A DNA stretch of 64,000 nt from Symsagittifera roscoffensis (lineage: Eukaryota; Xenacoelomorpha; Acoela; Convolutidae). Shown here one piece after another: positions 26,697-35,376 of the stretch. Position 1 is the stretch's first letter, and each line of letters begins with the position of its first letter. The stretch is from contig NC_087062.1 in NCBI RefSeq assembly GCF_963678635.1, positions 57,988,129-58,052,128 on the forward strand. The letters are read 5' to 3'. The position numbers and the translations under genes are program-made. Under the pieces are notes generated by a model, which searched no databases, was not told the DNA's origin, and was given only the letters and a program-made list of their open reading frames with translations.

Positions 26697-26906
26697 ACTT
26701 TCCCACTCGACTGGTCACCTCTTCCAGTCCAGTCTCCTATTGGTTCAGCTCAAGTGCTCCTGAACCACTTTCCCGCTCGGCTGGTCACCTCTTCCAGTCA
26801 AGTCTCCTATTGGTTCAGCTTTAGTGCTCCTGAACCACTTTCCCACTCGGCTGGTCACCTCTTCCAGTCAAGTCTCCTTGTTGTCCAGCTAAGTTCCAAG
26901 CTATCT
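26697..26906 (-). repeat. 70-bp tandem repeat, about 2.7 copies
   Basis: Units begin at 26697, 26767 and 26837 with ACTTTCCC(A/G)CTCG and share CTGGTCACCTCTTCCAGTC. The third copy is partial and diverged at its end. Confidence 0.85.
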
Positions 26907-27352
26907 AAAAACCCTTGACAACGCCCCACACTCGGGCACTTTATTGAGGTTACTGGGTTAAATTGCTAGGTTGATCGAAACGATCGAACTTGTAAAACAG
27001 TATGGGTATACTATTTAGTTAATATAAGGTTTGATCCAACTAATCTGGTGTCAAGGTCACTGTCTTTTTTCGTTTTATGGTTTTTGTTCCTTTTTCTATT
27101 CTTTTCTGGTTTTTGTTTCGCTTTTTGTCTTTTTGCTCGTGTTTTTGTCCCCCTATTGCCCCCTTTTACTCGGTTAGCTAAGCCTCGTTCGGAGAGCGTA
27201 CCAGGAAGTTTTCTCGAGTTTTCTTAAAAAGCTATCACGGTACAACCGGAAGGTTTGCACGTTCCTGCCGAACCGTACCACCGGTACTCTAGAATGGGCA
27301 TGCAGCCCGAAGCTGTCTCAAGTGGGTTCGACTCCGTAGTCTTGATGTCGTA

Positions 27353-27369
27353 CCCACCCAGGAGCGCCA
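27353..27369 (-). promoter_or_regulatory. Candidate tRNA primer binding site
   Basis: Eleven bases inside the 5' LTR the sense strand reads TGGCGCTCCTGGGTGGG. It begins with TGG, the complement of a tRNA CCA end, and the position is right. I cannot name the tRNA; the match beyond the first bases is untested. Confidence 0.4.
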
Positions 27370-27380
27370 TAAAAACACTA

Positions 27381-28284
27381 TGTAACATTCGTCTACTGTA
27401 GTCACACATGAGGCTTAAGAAAAATAGGCCCTATAACCATTGGCTCAAGAGTCAGGGACACTATCTCTTGTGTTTTTCTACCTCAAATCAGTCGGAGCCA
27501 ATTCGGTTCGCTTGTGACATGAGACTACGACCCGTTACAGCTTAAAGGCTACTACCAAAATATCCCCCACTCTAGAAATAAGAACGTCCCCATACTTAGG
27601 TCTCTAGATACCCAAAATACATGAACGCCGTTAAAAACCGGGTCGGAACAATCCGTTAAGTTACTTTTTATTGGACAGTGGAACTTTGATCCATTTCAGA
27701 TGGATCAACCTAAAACTCGCCTTACGTCAACATAACAATCATAAAACACACTGTAGAAATTTAAATTGAGTACTCACATCGTAGCACGCTCAAGAACTGG
27801 GAGTAATTAAGTCGGTAATCAACTCGAGAATTAAATAATGTAACTAAATGAGTTTAATGTTTATCAGTTTCAATAACAAGGACAAGTTTCAACTCTAGAA
27901 TATAGTTTCTCGTGAACCATTGGGACACTCAAGCTGTCCACCTTTCCACCGAAGGTTCACTCTAGTCCAATTCGAATAACAATCCAGTCGAGCAATGATA
28001 GTCCAGTTCTCGGGAATACGCTTGTCTCTGTTTCAGATGGGACAGCTCTACTCTAGTTTTATTGTGACGGAAATTGCGAATAGCAACCTCCCACTGTTTT
28101 ATCTGGCAACCTTCCCGCGATTGTTACTCGATCGTTCTGATTTCTCTTTTTCGGTTTTCAGTTATCGCGAGAAAATCGTGCATGACAGGCTCCATTCGAA
28201 TTTTTGAAAAATCAAATTTCACTCCAAAATTAAGTGCTCTTGCTTTTCTCAAGGTCAAACTTCCAAATATGACCGACTGGCACA
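27381..28284 (-). repeat. 5' LTR of the giant element
   Basis: It starts TGTAACATTCG and ends GACTGGCACA on the plus strand. Compared with the 3' LTR it differs by one C in a C run near 27562 and about six substitutions, so the two are roughly 99% identical. It should hold the promoter for the full-length minus-strand transcript. Confidence 0.93.
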
Positions 28285-28304
28285 CTCCTGTAAAATTTAC
28301 ACTG

Positions 28305-29300
28305 AAAATGGTTCGTTACAACTTTGCTGAAAGAAACCAAGTGGAGTAATTAAATTTTGAGCAACTTTCGAGAAAATTTTGACGTTTTTCGATGCCAAAA
28401 CGAATAGTTCAAAAAGTTTGGCAGAAATTTATTCTTCTAGTCACTGCTAATGTCGACCGAACAGAGAGGGGTGTCACAAAAAAGACCGCTCAAGAAAAAA
28501 GACGAATTGTTCGAGGTGTTTGCACAAACCTACTTTTGACAGCAGTCAAAAGTGGAAATTCTTGTAGTTCCGGCAAAAAAAAACTGATGCCCGTATACTA
28601 CAAAAATACGGTTTCCGATGTTATAGACCGCTACAAAAATAAAAATTGTCCAAAAAAATTACGAAAACTTTTTGCCACAAAAACATTCCGCTGGAATAGC
28701 CAATAGAATAAAGTTTTTTATAGCAATGAAAGTCGATTTTGCCTGCATAGCATTGATGGTCGGACAAAAATTCATTGATTTATAAAACCCGATAACAAAA
28801 AACAAACGCAATGCATACTGATTGCTGGAAAAGAAACAGGAATTATGGTGTGGACTGGCATTACTGAAAGTTTTCGAAGCATATCAGTTTCTTTTTTTAA
28901 TGAACTAAATTTGAATAGCTAACGGTCACTAATTGAAAGTTTGAAACCCGAAGTACTACCATTTATGCGACAGTACCCTGAAGTTTGGATTTTTCCACAA
29001 GATAATGCAACTCCCCATTATGCCGGAACAAGTGAACAAAAAAAATGAGCTAATTTTCTTCCATAGCCTCTTGAATTTACTACCTATTGAGCGTGTTTGT
29101 GAACAGATGAAAAGAAAACTTCAAAAAATTAGACCAATTCCAAAAAATTGTGACGAACTGAAATCGGCGTTTCAATAATTATGGTTGACTTTTCCTCAAA
29201 ACTCGAAAAAAAATTTAGTTGATTCAATGCCAAGTCGAGTTTATGTCTGCAGACGTTCATTTAGGCATATCCTACCTACTATTAAAAATCGAAAACTCAA
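28305..29300 (+). pseudogene. Tc1/mariner-type transposase relic
   Basis: The open piece 28392-28706 has the basic helix-rich N-terminal character of a Tc1-type DNA-binding domain. Further on, in changing frames, the segment near 28988 reads FPQDNATPHYAG, matching the signature around the second catalytic Asp. The segment near 29078 reads LLPIERVCEQMKRKL, matching the region with the third acidic residue. The end near 29225 reads SMPSRVYVCRR, matching the typical SMPRRV end. Several stops (for example near 29046) make it inactive. It starts directly beside the right end of the giant element. Confidence 0.7.
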
Positions 29301-29383
29301 TTCATGTAAGGTAATTATAAAAATTTTTAAAAAATGTTAGCTTGAGCTCAATTTTGCCGACTAGAATTTCTATGATGTTTATA

Positions 29384-29766
29384 CACTAGAGGACAATTTA
29401 TTGGGACGAAAATGCCAGTGTTCACCGTCTGCGCTAGGTTTTGAAACGTAGTGAACTCTTTCTCAAATAAGCGGAGTAGAAAAATTGTTCACGCGACGTA
29501 AAACATTCTCAGCGAGAAAATTGAAGTAATCAGTGTGACAGTTTTACTAAACTCATGATGAACACTGGCATTTTCATACGCGGAAAACACTGATGTGCTT
29601 CGAAATAACAATTGAGACTTTCACAGAGGGTAGTTCTGATTAATTGCTGTCGTTTGCTGTAAACATTTTGTTAAAACGTGAAGTAAATTCTGTCCAAAAT
29701 GGTACTTGAAGTTGGACTTTTTAGAGAGTGAAAGCCTGAGTTTGTGTTTAATTTTGTCCACTAGTT
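29384..29766. repeat. Short Tc1-like non-autonomous element
   Basis: The left end reads CACTAGAGGACAATTT and the right end, on the opposite strand, reads AACTAGTGGACAAAAT, 12 of 16 matching. Both ends are flanked by TA, the target site of Tc1/mariner elements. It has no coding potential. The same 3' end motif (TTGTCCACTAGT) occurs at 4911-4922. Confidence 0.5.
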
Positions 29767-29779
29767 TACTTACAGTCTT

Positions 29780-29974
29780 TTAGAAAATTAGTGTTGAGAT
29801 TGTTTGTACATTTGCTAATTTACCAATAATTTGGGCCTCATGGTACTGGGTTGCTGTGAAAGCTGGTTTTGCTTCTGTCGTTGAGTTGAAAAGTACGAGA
29901 ACAACCACGGATAATATTGGAGTGAAACTTCTAAAGACCGTTGACAACATTTTTTGAAATTTTATTTTGATCAT
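29780..29974 (-). CDS. Possible first exon of a small secreted protein
   Basis: The frame encodes a basic start, a hydrophobic core (ILSVVVLVLF) and a small-residue end before KPAF, which is a convincing signal peptide. A GT splice-donor-like sequence (ATTG|GTAAAT) lies at 29822-29824 on the minus strand, after which the frame soon ends. This would fit exon 1 of a host gene whose later exons are lost, displaced or not visible. The start could be the first Met or a second Met eight residues later. Chance occurrence in AT-rich DNA cannot be excluded. Confidence 0.3.
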   Translation of the reverse strand: MIKIKFQKMLSTVFRSFTPILSVVVLVLFNSTTEAKPAFTATQYHEAQIIGKLANVQTISTLIF

Positions 29975-30257
29975 AATCGTTCAACTTGACTTTAAGAATA
30001 TGTTCACATCTGTTCAAATCTTTTTTAATTTTAAATATATCTTGCGTGAACAAAGGTTTTTTACATGTTTAATGACTGAAAAAAAGTGTTGGATCCAATA
30101 GTATTGGATTTAAGCATTAACTTCAACCAAGGAAATTTTTTCTAGTTCAAGAATCAAATTATTTGAAATCCCAATTACAAAACAAAAAGAGGACCACATG
30201 CATCTAGCATTGGTTTCTTTCAAACTTTTCATGGTTCAAGATCAATTAAGCATTTAT

Positions 30258-30350
30258 GGGATCTACTTAACAATCTCCCCCCCCCCTATTGTATCTACTA
30301 GTGAATCTCCCCCCCCTTTCTTGAAAGGGGGGGATTGTTAAGTAGATCCC
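30258..30350 (+). repeat. 93-bp hairpin MITE, copy 1
   Basis: The ends are perfect inverted repeats (GGGATCTACTTAACAAT...ATTGTTAAGTAGATCCC) with C runs and G runs inside and TTTCTTGAAA near the centre. It is flanked on both sides by ATTTAT, a 6-bp target duplication. Confidence 0.75.
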
Positions 30351-31189
30351 ATTTATGTTTTGGCAAATTTAAAGCTTTGGTTTTTCATAATTTGAATAAT
30401 TTCATCAAAAAAAATTAATCAAAAAGTTTAATGAAATTACACAATTCATGCATAATTTATTCCTTTTCTTGGTATTTTTTGACAATTCTAAGACTTGCTC
30501 TATCAATTAGCCCGTATAAGCCAATATAAGTCAATATTTTTCTGTTTTTCTGCTCTTGGACCCATTCTGCACTTGGGCCATTGTGCTTATTGCTCCGCCT
30601 CCAACTCAGAAGGATACATAAGGATATACATTAAACACAGTATAGTACAATTCAGATATGCGATTGAATACCTGTTACACATGAGATTATAAGTTTTTCA
30701 GATTGAAAATAATTGCACAAGCTTGTCTGTAGTTTATGAAAGTTCACTATCGCTGTCATGCTGCATCTGATTTTCAGTATGTCTAAGGTCGACGATGCTT
30801 TTGGTTGCTTATCTGAATCTTGTTTTCTCAATATCGGCGGTCATATTCTGTGATTGGAGTGTATTCAAGCAGTCAAATATTGAAACTTGCAGGCTTTACG
30901 ACGTCGTTTTTCTTAGCCGGAAAAAAATTCGGCAAACGTCATATTCAATAATTGTAGAAGTTCCATTTTTTGGTACAAAAACAAATTCTCTCGGTGTTTT
31001 TTGCTTTAAAAATATTTGATTTGACTTTACAACCCGCTGAATTTACGCGAGAAAAAAATAGGCTGAAACAAAAAATAGGTTGTTTTTTTGGTCGCCAAAA
31101 TTGGTTCGGTTAAAAATTCTTCTCAACCGAAAAATTTTTTTGCTTTCTTCGAATATCAGAACAATTAAAAATATATAGCTTAAAATCAA
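30351..31189. other. AT-rich DNA between the two hairpin elements
   Basis: No gene is recognised. Two short open frames (30495-30692 and 30795-31019, plus strand) have hydrophobic starts but no supporting motif. Confidence 0.5.
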
Positions 31190-31284
31190 GGATCTACTAA
31201 ACAATTTCCCCCCTTCCCCTTTCAAGAAAGGGGGGAGATTCTTTAGTAGATACAACAGCGGGGGGGGATTGTTAAGTAGATCCC
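31190..31284 (-). repeat. 95-bp hairpin MITE, copy 2 (inverted)
   Basis: Reverse complement of copy 1 in outline: TIR, C run, GTATCTACTA, C run, TTTCTTGAAAGGGG, G run, TIR. It is flanked by the direct repeat AAATCAA, a 7-bp target duplication, so it inserted on its own. Confidence 0.75.
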
Positions 31285-31679
31285 AAATCAAAAAGCTACA
31301 CAGAAGCTTAGGCGTTTCTTTAAAAAAAACACTTTTTCAGCTCTAGCCATCGAAAAGATACAATCTGGAAAACAATAAGACTATAGTGTCCACCCTTCAA
31401 CGTCCTTTTTATCCAAAAGTAAGTGAACATGTTGAGGAATCTGAACCTGTTGAGCGCTGGATCCTTGTCATTGAATAAAAAGCAAATCTCATTTTGTTCA
31501 ATTGAAATGCTGACTTGAAAATGAAGATTTTAAGCATTGCTCATTCTTGACATGGATAACAATGGATAACAATGTGTGTTTGCATAATTCAAATTATTGT
31601 GTGCGCCTTGTTGTTTATTACTACTTTTGTCGACGGAAACCGAGAAAAACGATTGACCCCTACCAGTATATAGACCTCC
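31285..31679. other. Intergenic, nothing recognised
   Basis: AT-rich with a short repeat (ATGGATAACAATGGATAACAATG) around 31552. No coding sequence seen. Confidence 0.5.
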
Positions 31680-31687
31680 TTATTTTT

Positions 31688-31963
31688 TTAACCTGACAGC
31701 GGCCTTGCGAAATCCAACTGGATTTCTTCGTTGGGTTCTACCACCGCGTCTAAAGCCGTGAAATGTTGTTTTCCTGAAATGACCTTAAGGGTTTTTTCTT
31801 TTTGTCGGCATTCTTTGCAATTTTGAGCCGTGGCCACGATATCCCGGTGCAGATACGGATACCACTTGTTTTTGGCTGCTTCGAGCATTCCCCCTTGTCC
31901 CGGATGTGTCAAGTGTAGTGAGTCCACAATGATTTGGCGAAGTTGCTTAGAGTAGTATTCCAT
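31688..31963 (-). pseudogene. Integrase zinc-binding region of gypsy remnant
   Basis: The fragment carries the H-H-C-C pattern (HLTHPGQGG... CKECRQ) and the start of the core (QLDFA) with the first catalytic Asp, after which it stops. The match to the corresponding region of the young gypsy element is clear by eye. Confidence 0.7.
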
Positions 31964-31964
31964 C

Positions 31965-32065
31965 CCTCACTGACAGTCCATCCCTCACTGAGTATTCCAT
32001 CCCTCACTGAGTAGTAGTCATAAAGTAGTATTCCATCCCTCACTGACAGTCTGTCTCTGACGTTA
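31965..32065. repeat. Short tandem repeat TCCATCCCTCACTGA
   Basis: Four copies of TCCATCCCTCACTGA in about 90 bp, separated by variable spacers such as CAG and GTAGTAGTCATAAAGTAGTAT. It interrupts the remnant just upstream of the integrase fragment. Confidence 0.8.
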
Positions 32066-32151
32066 TAGAAGCAAGGACCAAAACATGATTTTAGTATCTC
32101 CCATTTTTGTGATCGTACCATACTTAGTAGTGATTGTAGGCTCCGGTCCTT

Positions 32152-32739
32152 CTAAGTGGCAGCCACTATGAAGTTACTGTCGAAAATTTTTCGTAAGTTT
32201 TTTCTGTACATTGGTACGTCTTCTTCCTCTGCGGTGGATGTAATTAGACAGGTTTGCGGGATATCTTCCTGAATTTTTTGACACCAATGATCGATTTTTT
32301 CATTCTCCACTCTCTTAAATGTTCGGCTGTCTTCGGATGATATAACTTGATAAGTTGTGTCACTGATTGTCAGGTCTTTTGGCTGTGGTGTCTCAATGTG
32401 TCGAATGATGCGATGTTGTTCGGGTGGGACGAAATAACGGTTTGCGTGCCTCTCTGCAATTTTCATAGAATTCTTCTGAAAGGCGGTAATGACATACCGG
32501 AAGCATTGTGCAATTACACATTCACTGTTTTTATGCAAGAGATCGGTTTGAAGAAATTTTAGAATCAAAACTAAAACAACTAGATTGCGGCAGTTGAATT
32601 TACACAGTGAACATTGTTTTTGCTGCAAGCGAATTTCAAGCGATACCGTTCTCGTTCCGGTTGAGCGCTGGCGTGCCTTGTAATCCGTTCGGATTAGAGG
32701 TAATTGCAATATTTGAGTTAGTGCTGTCTGGATATTCAA
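32152..32739 (-). pseudogene. Linker region between RNase H and integrase, 195 codons
   Basis: An open frame of 195 codons lies where the pol linker is expected. It has a Cys pair (CSLCKFNC) and charged C-terminal half. Its N-terminal half is duplicated at 38863-39019. No known domain. It may be the degenerate tether between RNase H and integrase or a frame that stayed open by chance. Confidence 0.4.
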
Positions 32740-33014
32740 GCCATGCTATGAAATCGGCAATCAATGCAACCACGAAATATTCACATCAGTATGCGCGCGG
32801 TTGAGGTTTCACCACTGGGGGTCTGGAAAAATAATCAATTAACCCCATTTAAAAACCCTCTAAGTGTCGAATATCAAAATCGAATGGTATTAAGCGGTGT
32901 ATCCATCTGGTAAGCCTACTTTGGTAGATTTTATTACTTTTGCTGCATTGTAGAGCGCTAATTAAAGCTTTATTGTCAGTAGTTAGTTTGAAACTTCTAC
33001 CATATAGGTAATAA
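32468..33014. repeat. Segmental duplicate, copy 1 of 2
   Basis: About 547 bp nearly identical to 38863-39408 (a handful of substitutions). It spans the end of RNase H and the start of the linker of the gypsy remnant. Confidence 0.85.
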
Positions 33015-33308
33015 ATGAAATGCTCTATTGCCCAAACTGCAAAGTTCCTATTCGTTCACTGGGTATTTATTTTCGCATGTATTGAGAAAACGTGAGGCAT
33101 AGCCAACCGTAACCGAACCATCTGGAGTTTCCTGTTCTAACGCGCGCCCAGTACCGTTCCGACTTGCGTCGCAAACCACTCGCGCTACCCAACCGCTTAT
33201 GAAATGAAGATTTTCTGTTATGTTATGAACTGCGTCTAGAGTGTTTTTGAAAGCCTTTTCATGACTGTCGTCCCATGTAAAATGATATTTATTTGCTGTA
33301 GACAGCAA
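32870..33308 (-). pseudogene. RNase H of gypsy remnant
   Basis: The first part (33048-33308) has VVCDASRNGTG with the first catalytic Asp, then ASRFLN and the NKYPVNE motif with the second acidic residue. The second part, after a frame break near 33010, continues with the TTDNQAL motif and ends in the Arg-rich RLTRWIHRL region. Organised as in the young gypsy copy but no longer open. Confidence 0.7.
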
Positions 33309-33374
33309 TGGACGGAGCGACGTGCATAGTTGTGCTAAATTGCGTGTAAACTTGTATCGATCCCATGAAGCTTT

Positions 33375-33862
33375 TTAACTGTTTAAAGTTTTTAGCTGCA
33401 AGATTGCTTCAGTTTTCTTCTGCATTAGAATTGTGCCATAATTATTGATAACATATCCCAACAATTCAACTTGTTTACACCCGAATTTACTTTTTCTTCC
33501 CAGTAATATTGCCATATTCTCGGCGTCCAGTTTGTCCAGGACCTTTTTCAGTTTATTCATGTGATCTTCTTTTGTACCGTGGGATATAAATAATATATCA
33601 TCCAAGAACGCAAATGTATCTTTCTTGTTATTCAATGACAAGTAGATGGCCTTGTGGCATATCAGTTAGGCCTTAGAAAGCTGTTTGGAACTGAAATGTG
33701 CCCTTGGCCTTGGTTCACACAGATTTGGTTCACACAAAATTTTGTGTGAACCATGTGGTTTCTTGATCTACCGATTCTTCTGCATAACCCGGGATATGTA
33801 GATTTTATCCGGTCGGTTTTTTTCGAATCTGAAGAATTTGTATCATCCGAAGTCAGGTTCAC
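33375..33862 (-). pseudogene. Partial reverse transcriptase of gypsy remnant
   Basis: The segment 33375-33641 contains FAFLDDILF, the catalytic box in the FLDD form also used by the young gypsy element, followed by the GY-I thumb motif. The N-terminal half of RT is deleted: the frame upstream switches abruptly to unrelated sequence around 33700. Confidence 0.7.
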
Positions 33863-33866
33863 TGAC

Positions 33867-34232
33867 TTACCAGCTGGTTTTTGTTGCAGTAGCTACACTC
33901 CGATAAAAGGTAGGATGTTCCTTCCCAGGATAATCGCTCGCTTGCCCTCTATCACGATCAGTGAGGCTGTGCTGACTGTCTATCCCTGATTCAATAGGTG
34001 CAATAAATCCTCCAAATGATGGGATTTTTAAACCATTATAGCAGACCATTCTATTCGCTTCGTTGTTCTCATTCGTTTGCATTCGTTTGGCCGCTTTTAC
34101 GGTCGCTGTAATAAGATTTGCCGTTTTTTGACTGATAAACGGCGTGAGCGGTCCCATATCTGCGATAAAGACTAAGTTGTTCGGTCGAATCCTAATCCTC
34201 AAAAAATGTCCGTTTAGGTTGGTTACTCCCAT
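33867..34232 (-). pseudogene. Aspartic protease region of gypsy remnant
   Basis: The segment LVFIADMGPLTPFIS corresponds to the FIVDTGSPISFI active-site loop of the young gypsy element; the active-site DTG has become DMG. The flanking sequence also fits. The enzyme would be dead. Confidence 0.6.
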
Positions 34233-34328
34233 TTGACCAACTGTTTTACTTTCAAATTGGATTGAATTTGTTGTCGAATCATCCGGGGGGACGAGTTCCC
34301 AACCAGGGATGAGATCACGTGCCTGCAG

Positions 34329-35015
34329 TTAGTTAACATAAGCTGCCACGTCTGTGTCCTGAAGAGATAGTTCGAATTTCTGCTCATCTTGAACGTTGAC
34401 GTCCGAGGATTTGCATAACAGCGCGTAAGGACCACGTTTGGTCCATTTTTTGCATATTTTGTATTGCTGGAGTGTTTCTGTAGTCCCTTGTTTCCTTGTA
34501 AAGTCTTCGTATCTATCGACGGTAACGTTTCTTTCCTTTACAAACAGTCTTCTTTGTCTCTCCCAGAATCCATTGGTTGTAATTTCCTGAATTTTTAGAT
34601 CCGGGTAGTATTCTGTTACTCTTCTTGACCCTAGTCTCACAAACAGAGGTATATGTAAACTCGGCATTTGATGTCTGCTTCCTCCCACGGGACACCGTCT
34701 ACTGTTGGACCGGGCTTATCCAAATGTGCACATTGGTTCTCCCATATCACTCGCTTCTCTTGATTTCTTAGATTGCGATCGTCGTAGTTGTGAGTTAGTT
34801 TCCCCCTCTATTGGTAGCTCACACCCCGGTTCCTGGGTTTTTCGTTCAGGTGGAGGGTTTTGCAATAGCTTTTGTGAGTTTATTCCGTCTGCAGCTATAA
34901 TGCCTAGGATTAATTGTTGGTTCCATTTGTCCCACTCGATCAATGGTTCCGCCGAAGCTTTTTGCCAGAAAGAAATGATTCCTAGTGGGTTTTTGGTAAC
35001 TGCTGGCTGCGGCAT
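34329..35015 (-). pseudogene. Gag region of gypsy remnant
   Basis: Two open pieces. The one at 34716-35015 starts MPQPAV and has the W-rich gag N-terminal pattern (IEWDKWNQQ). The one at 34329-34688 contains TVDRYEDFTRKQ, which matches TYERYKLFNRAQ of the young element. A frame break near 34690 separates them. No zinc knuckle is visible before the protease. Confidence 0.65.
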
Positions 35016-35016
35016 G

Positions 35017-35376
35017 TTATAACAACGGATTGATTAGGATGTGTAGACCAAATTGAGACTCTAATTCTTGGGTAAAAAAATAAGACGAGTTTAAATCAAC
35101 TTAATTTCATTCGGTTAAACTGTTATCTGATAGTTTTCGGATCTGACATTGAGATCATGTGAGTGTCAGAAACTCATAAAAACTAGTGCACAACTGATTA
35201 AGTTTAATAATTATGTATTTATATCAGACTTATTAAATTATGTATATATACCAACTGGTTATCATAACTAGCATCAAGAGGTTAAGTAAATATAAAACTA
35301 TTGTCAATGATCATGTTTTAGTTCATGACATCTAATTCCTTCAATGGGTTTCCTTTTTATATCCAACCGGATAACA
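35017..35376 (-). repeat. Candidate 5' LTR of gypsy remnant
   Basis: It starts TGTTAT and ends ATAACA on the plus strand, a short terminal inversion as in LTRs, and directly abuts the gag start. The sense sequence across the junction (ATAACA|TGCCGCAGCCAGCAG) mirrors that of the young gypsy element (ATCACA|TGGCGCAGTCAGCAG). No partner LTR was found. Confidence 0.45.

Larger units (their letters stand above)
24756..27380 (-). other. Long 5' leader of the giant element
   Basis: About 2.6 kb lies between the 5' LTR and ORF1. It contains the candidate primer binding site, a 70-bp repeat array, C-rich tracts at 26390-26480 and the 14-bp minisatellite. The open frames in it come from repeats and lack recognisable domains. 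A leader this long could hold packaging signals, an internal ribosome entry or introns, none of which can be shown here. Confidence 0.6.
5280..28284 (-). mobile_element. Giant Ty3/gypsy-type LTR retrotransposon, 23 kb
   Basis: Two direct repeats of 905 and 904 bp, each with TG...CA ends, bound the element. They differ at about seven positions, so the insertion is fairly recent. Sense is the minus strand. The order is LTR, leader, gag-like ORF1, gag-protease ORF2, RT, RNase H-integrase, macro-domain ORF5, then about 9 kb with SGNH hydrolase and unassigned ORFs, then LTR. The RT-RNase H-integrase order with a C-terminal GPF-type integrase tail is that of Ty3/gypsy. Typical gypsy elements are 5-12 kb, so this one is unusually large. 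It is visibly richer in G and C than its flanks. I did not find a clean 4-6-bp target duplication (left flank ends ACCTC, right flank starts CTCCT). Stops and frame changes between ORFs mean this copy may be damaged or may rely on recoding. Confidence 0.93.
31680..35376 (-). mobile_element. Decayed Ty3/gypsy element, minus strand
   Basis: In sense order (right to left) it has a candidate 5' LTR, gag, protease, part of RT, RNase H, a linker and the integrase zinc-binding region. It then ends, with no integrase core or 3' LTR. Each part is broken by stops or frame changes. The protein fragments are closer to the young element at 51128-58247 than to the giant element. Part of the middle is duplicated at 38863-39408. 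Confidence 0.75.

Noticed and set aside
27322-27336. GGTTCGACTCC, a perfect tRNA B-box-like motif
   Set aside because: No A box at the right distance and the T-stem does not pair, so I do not call a tRNA gene.
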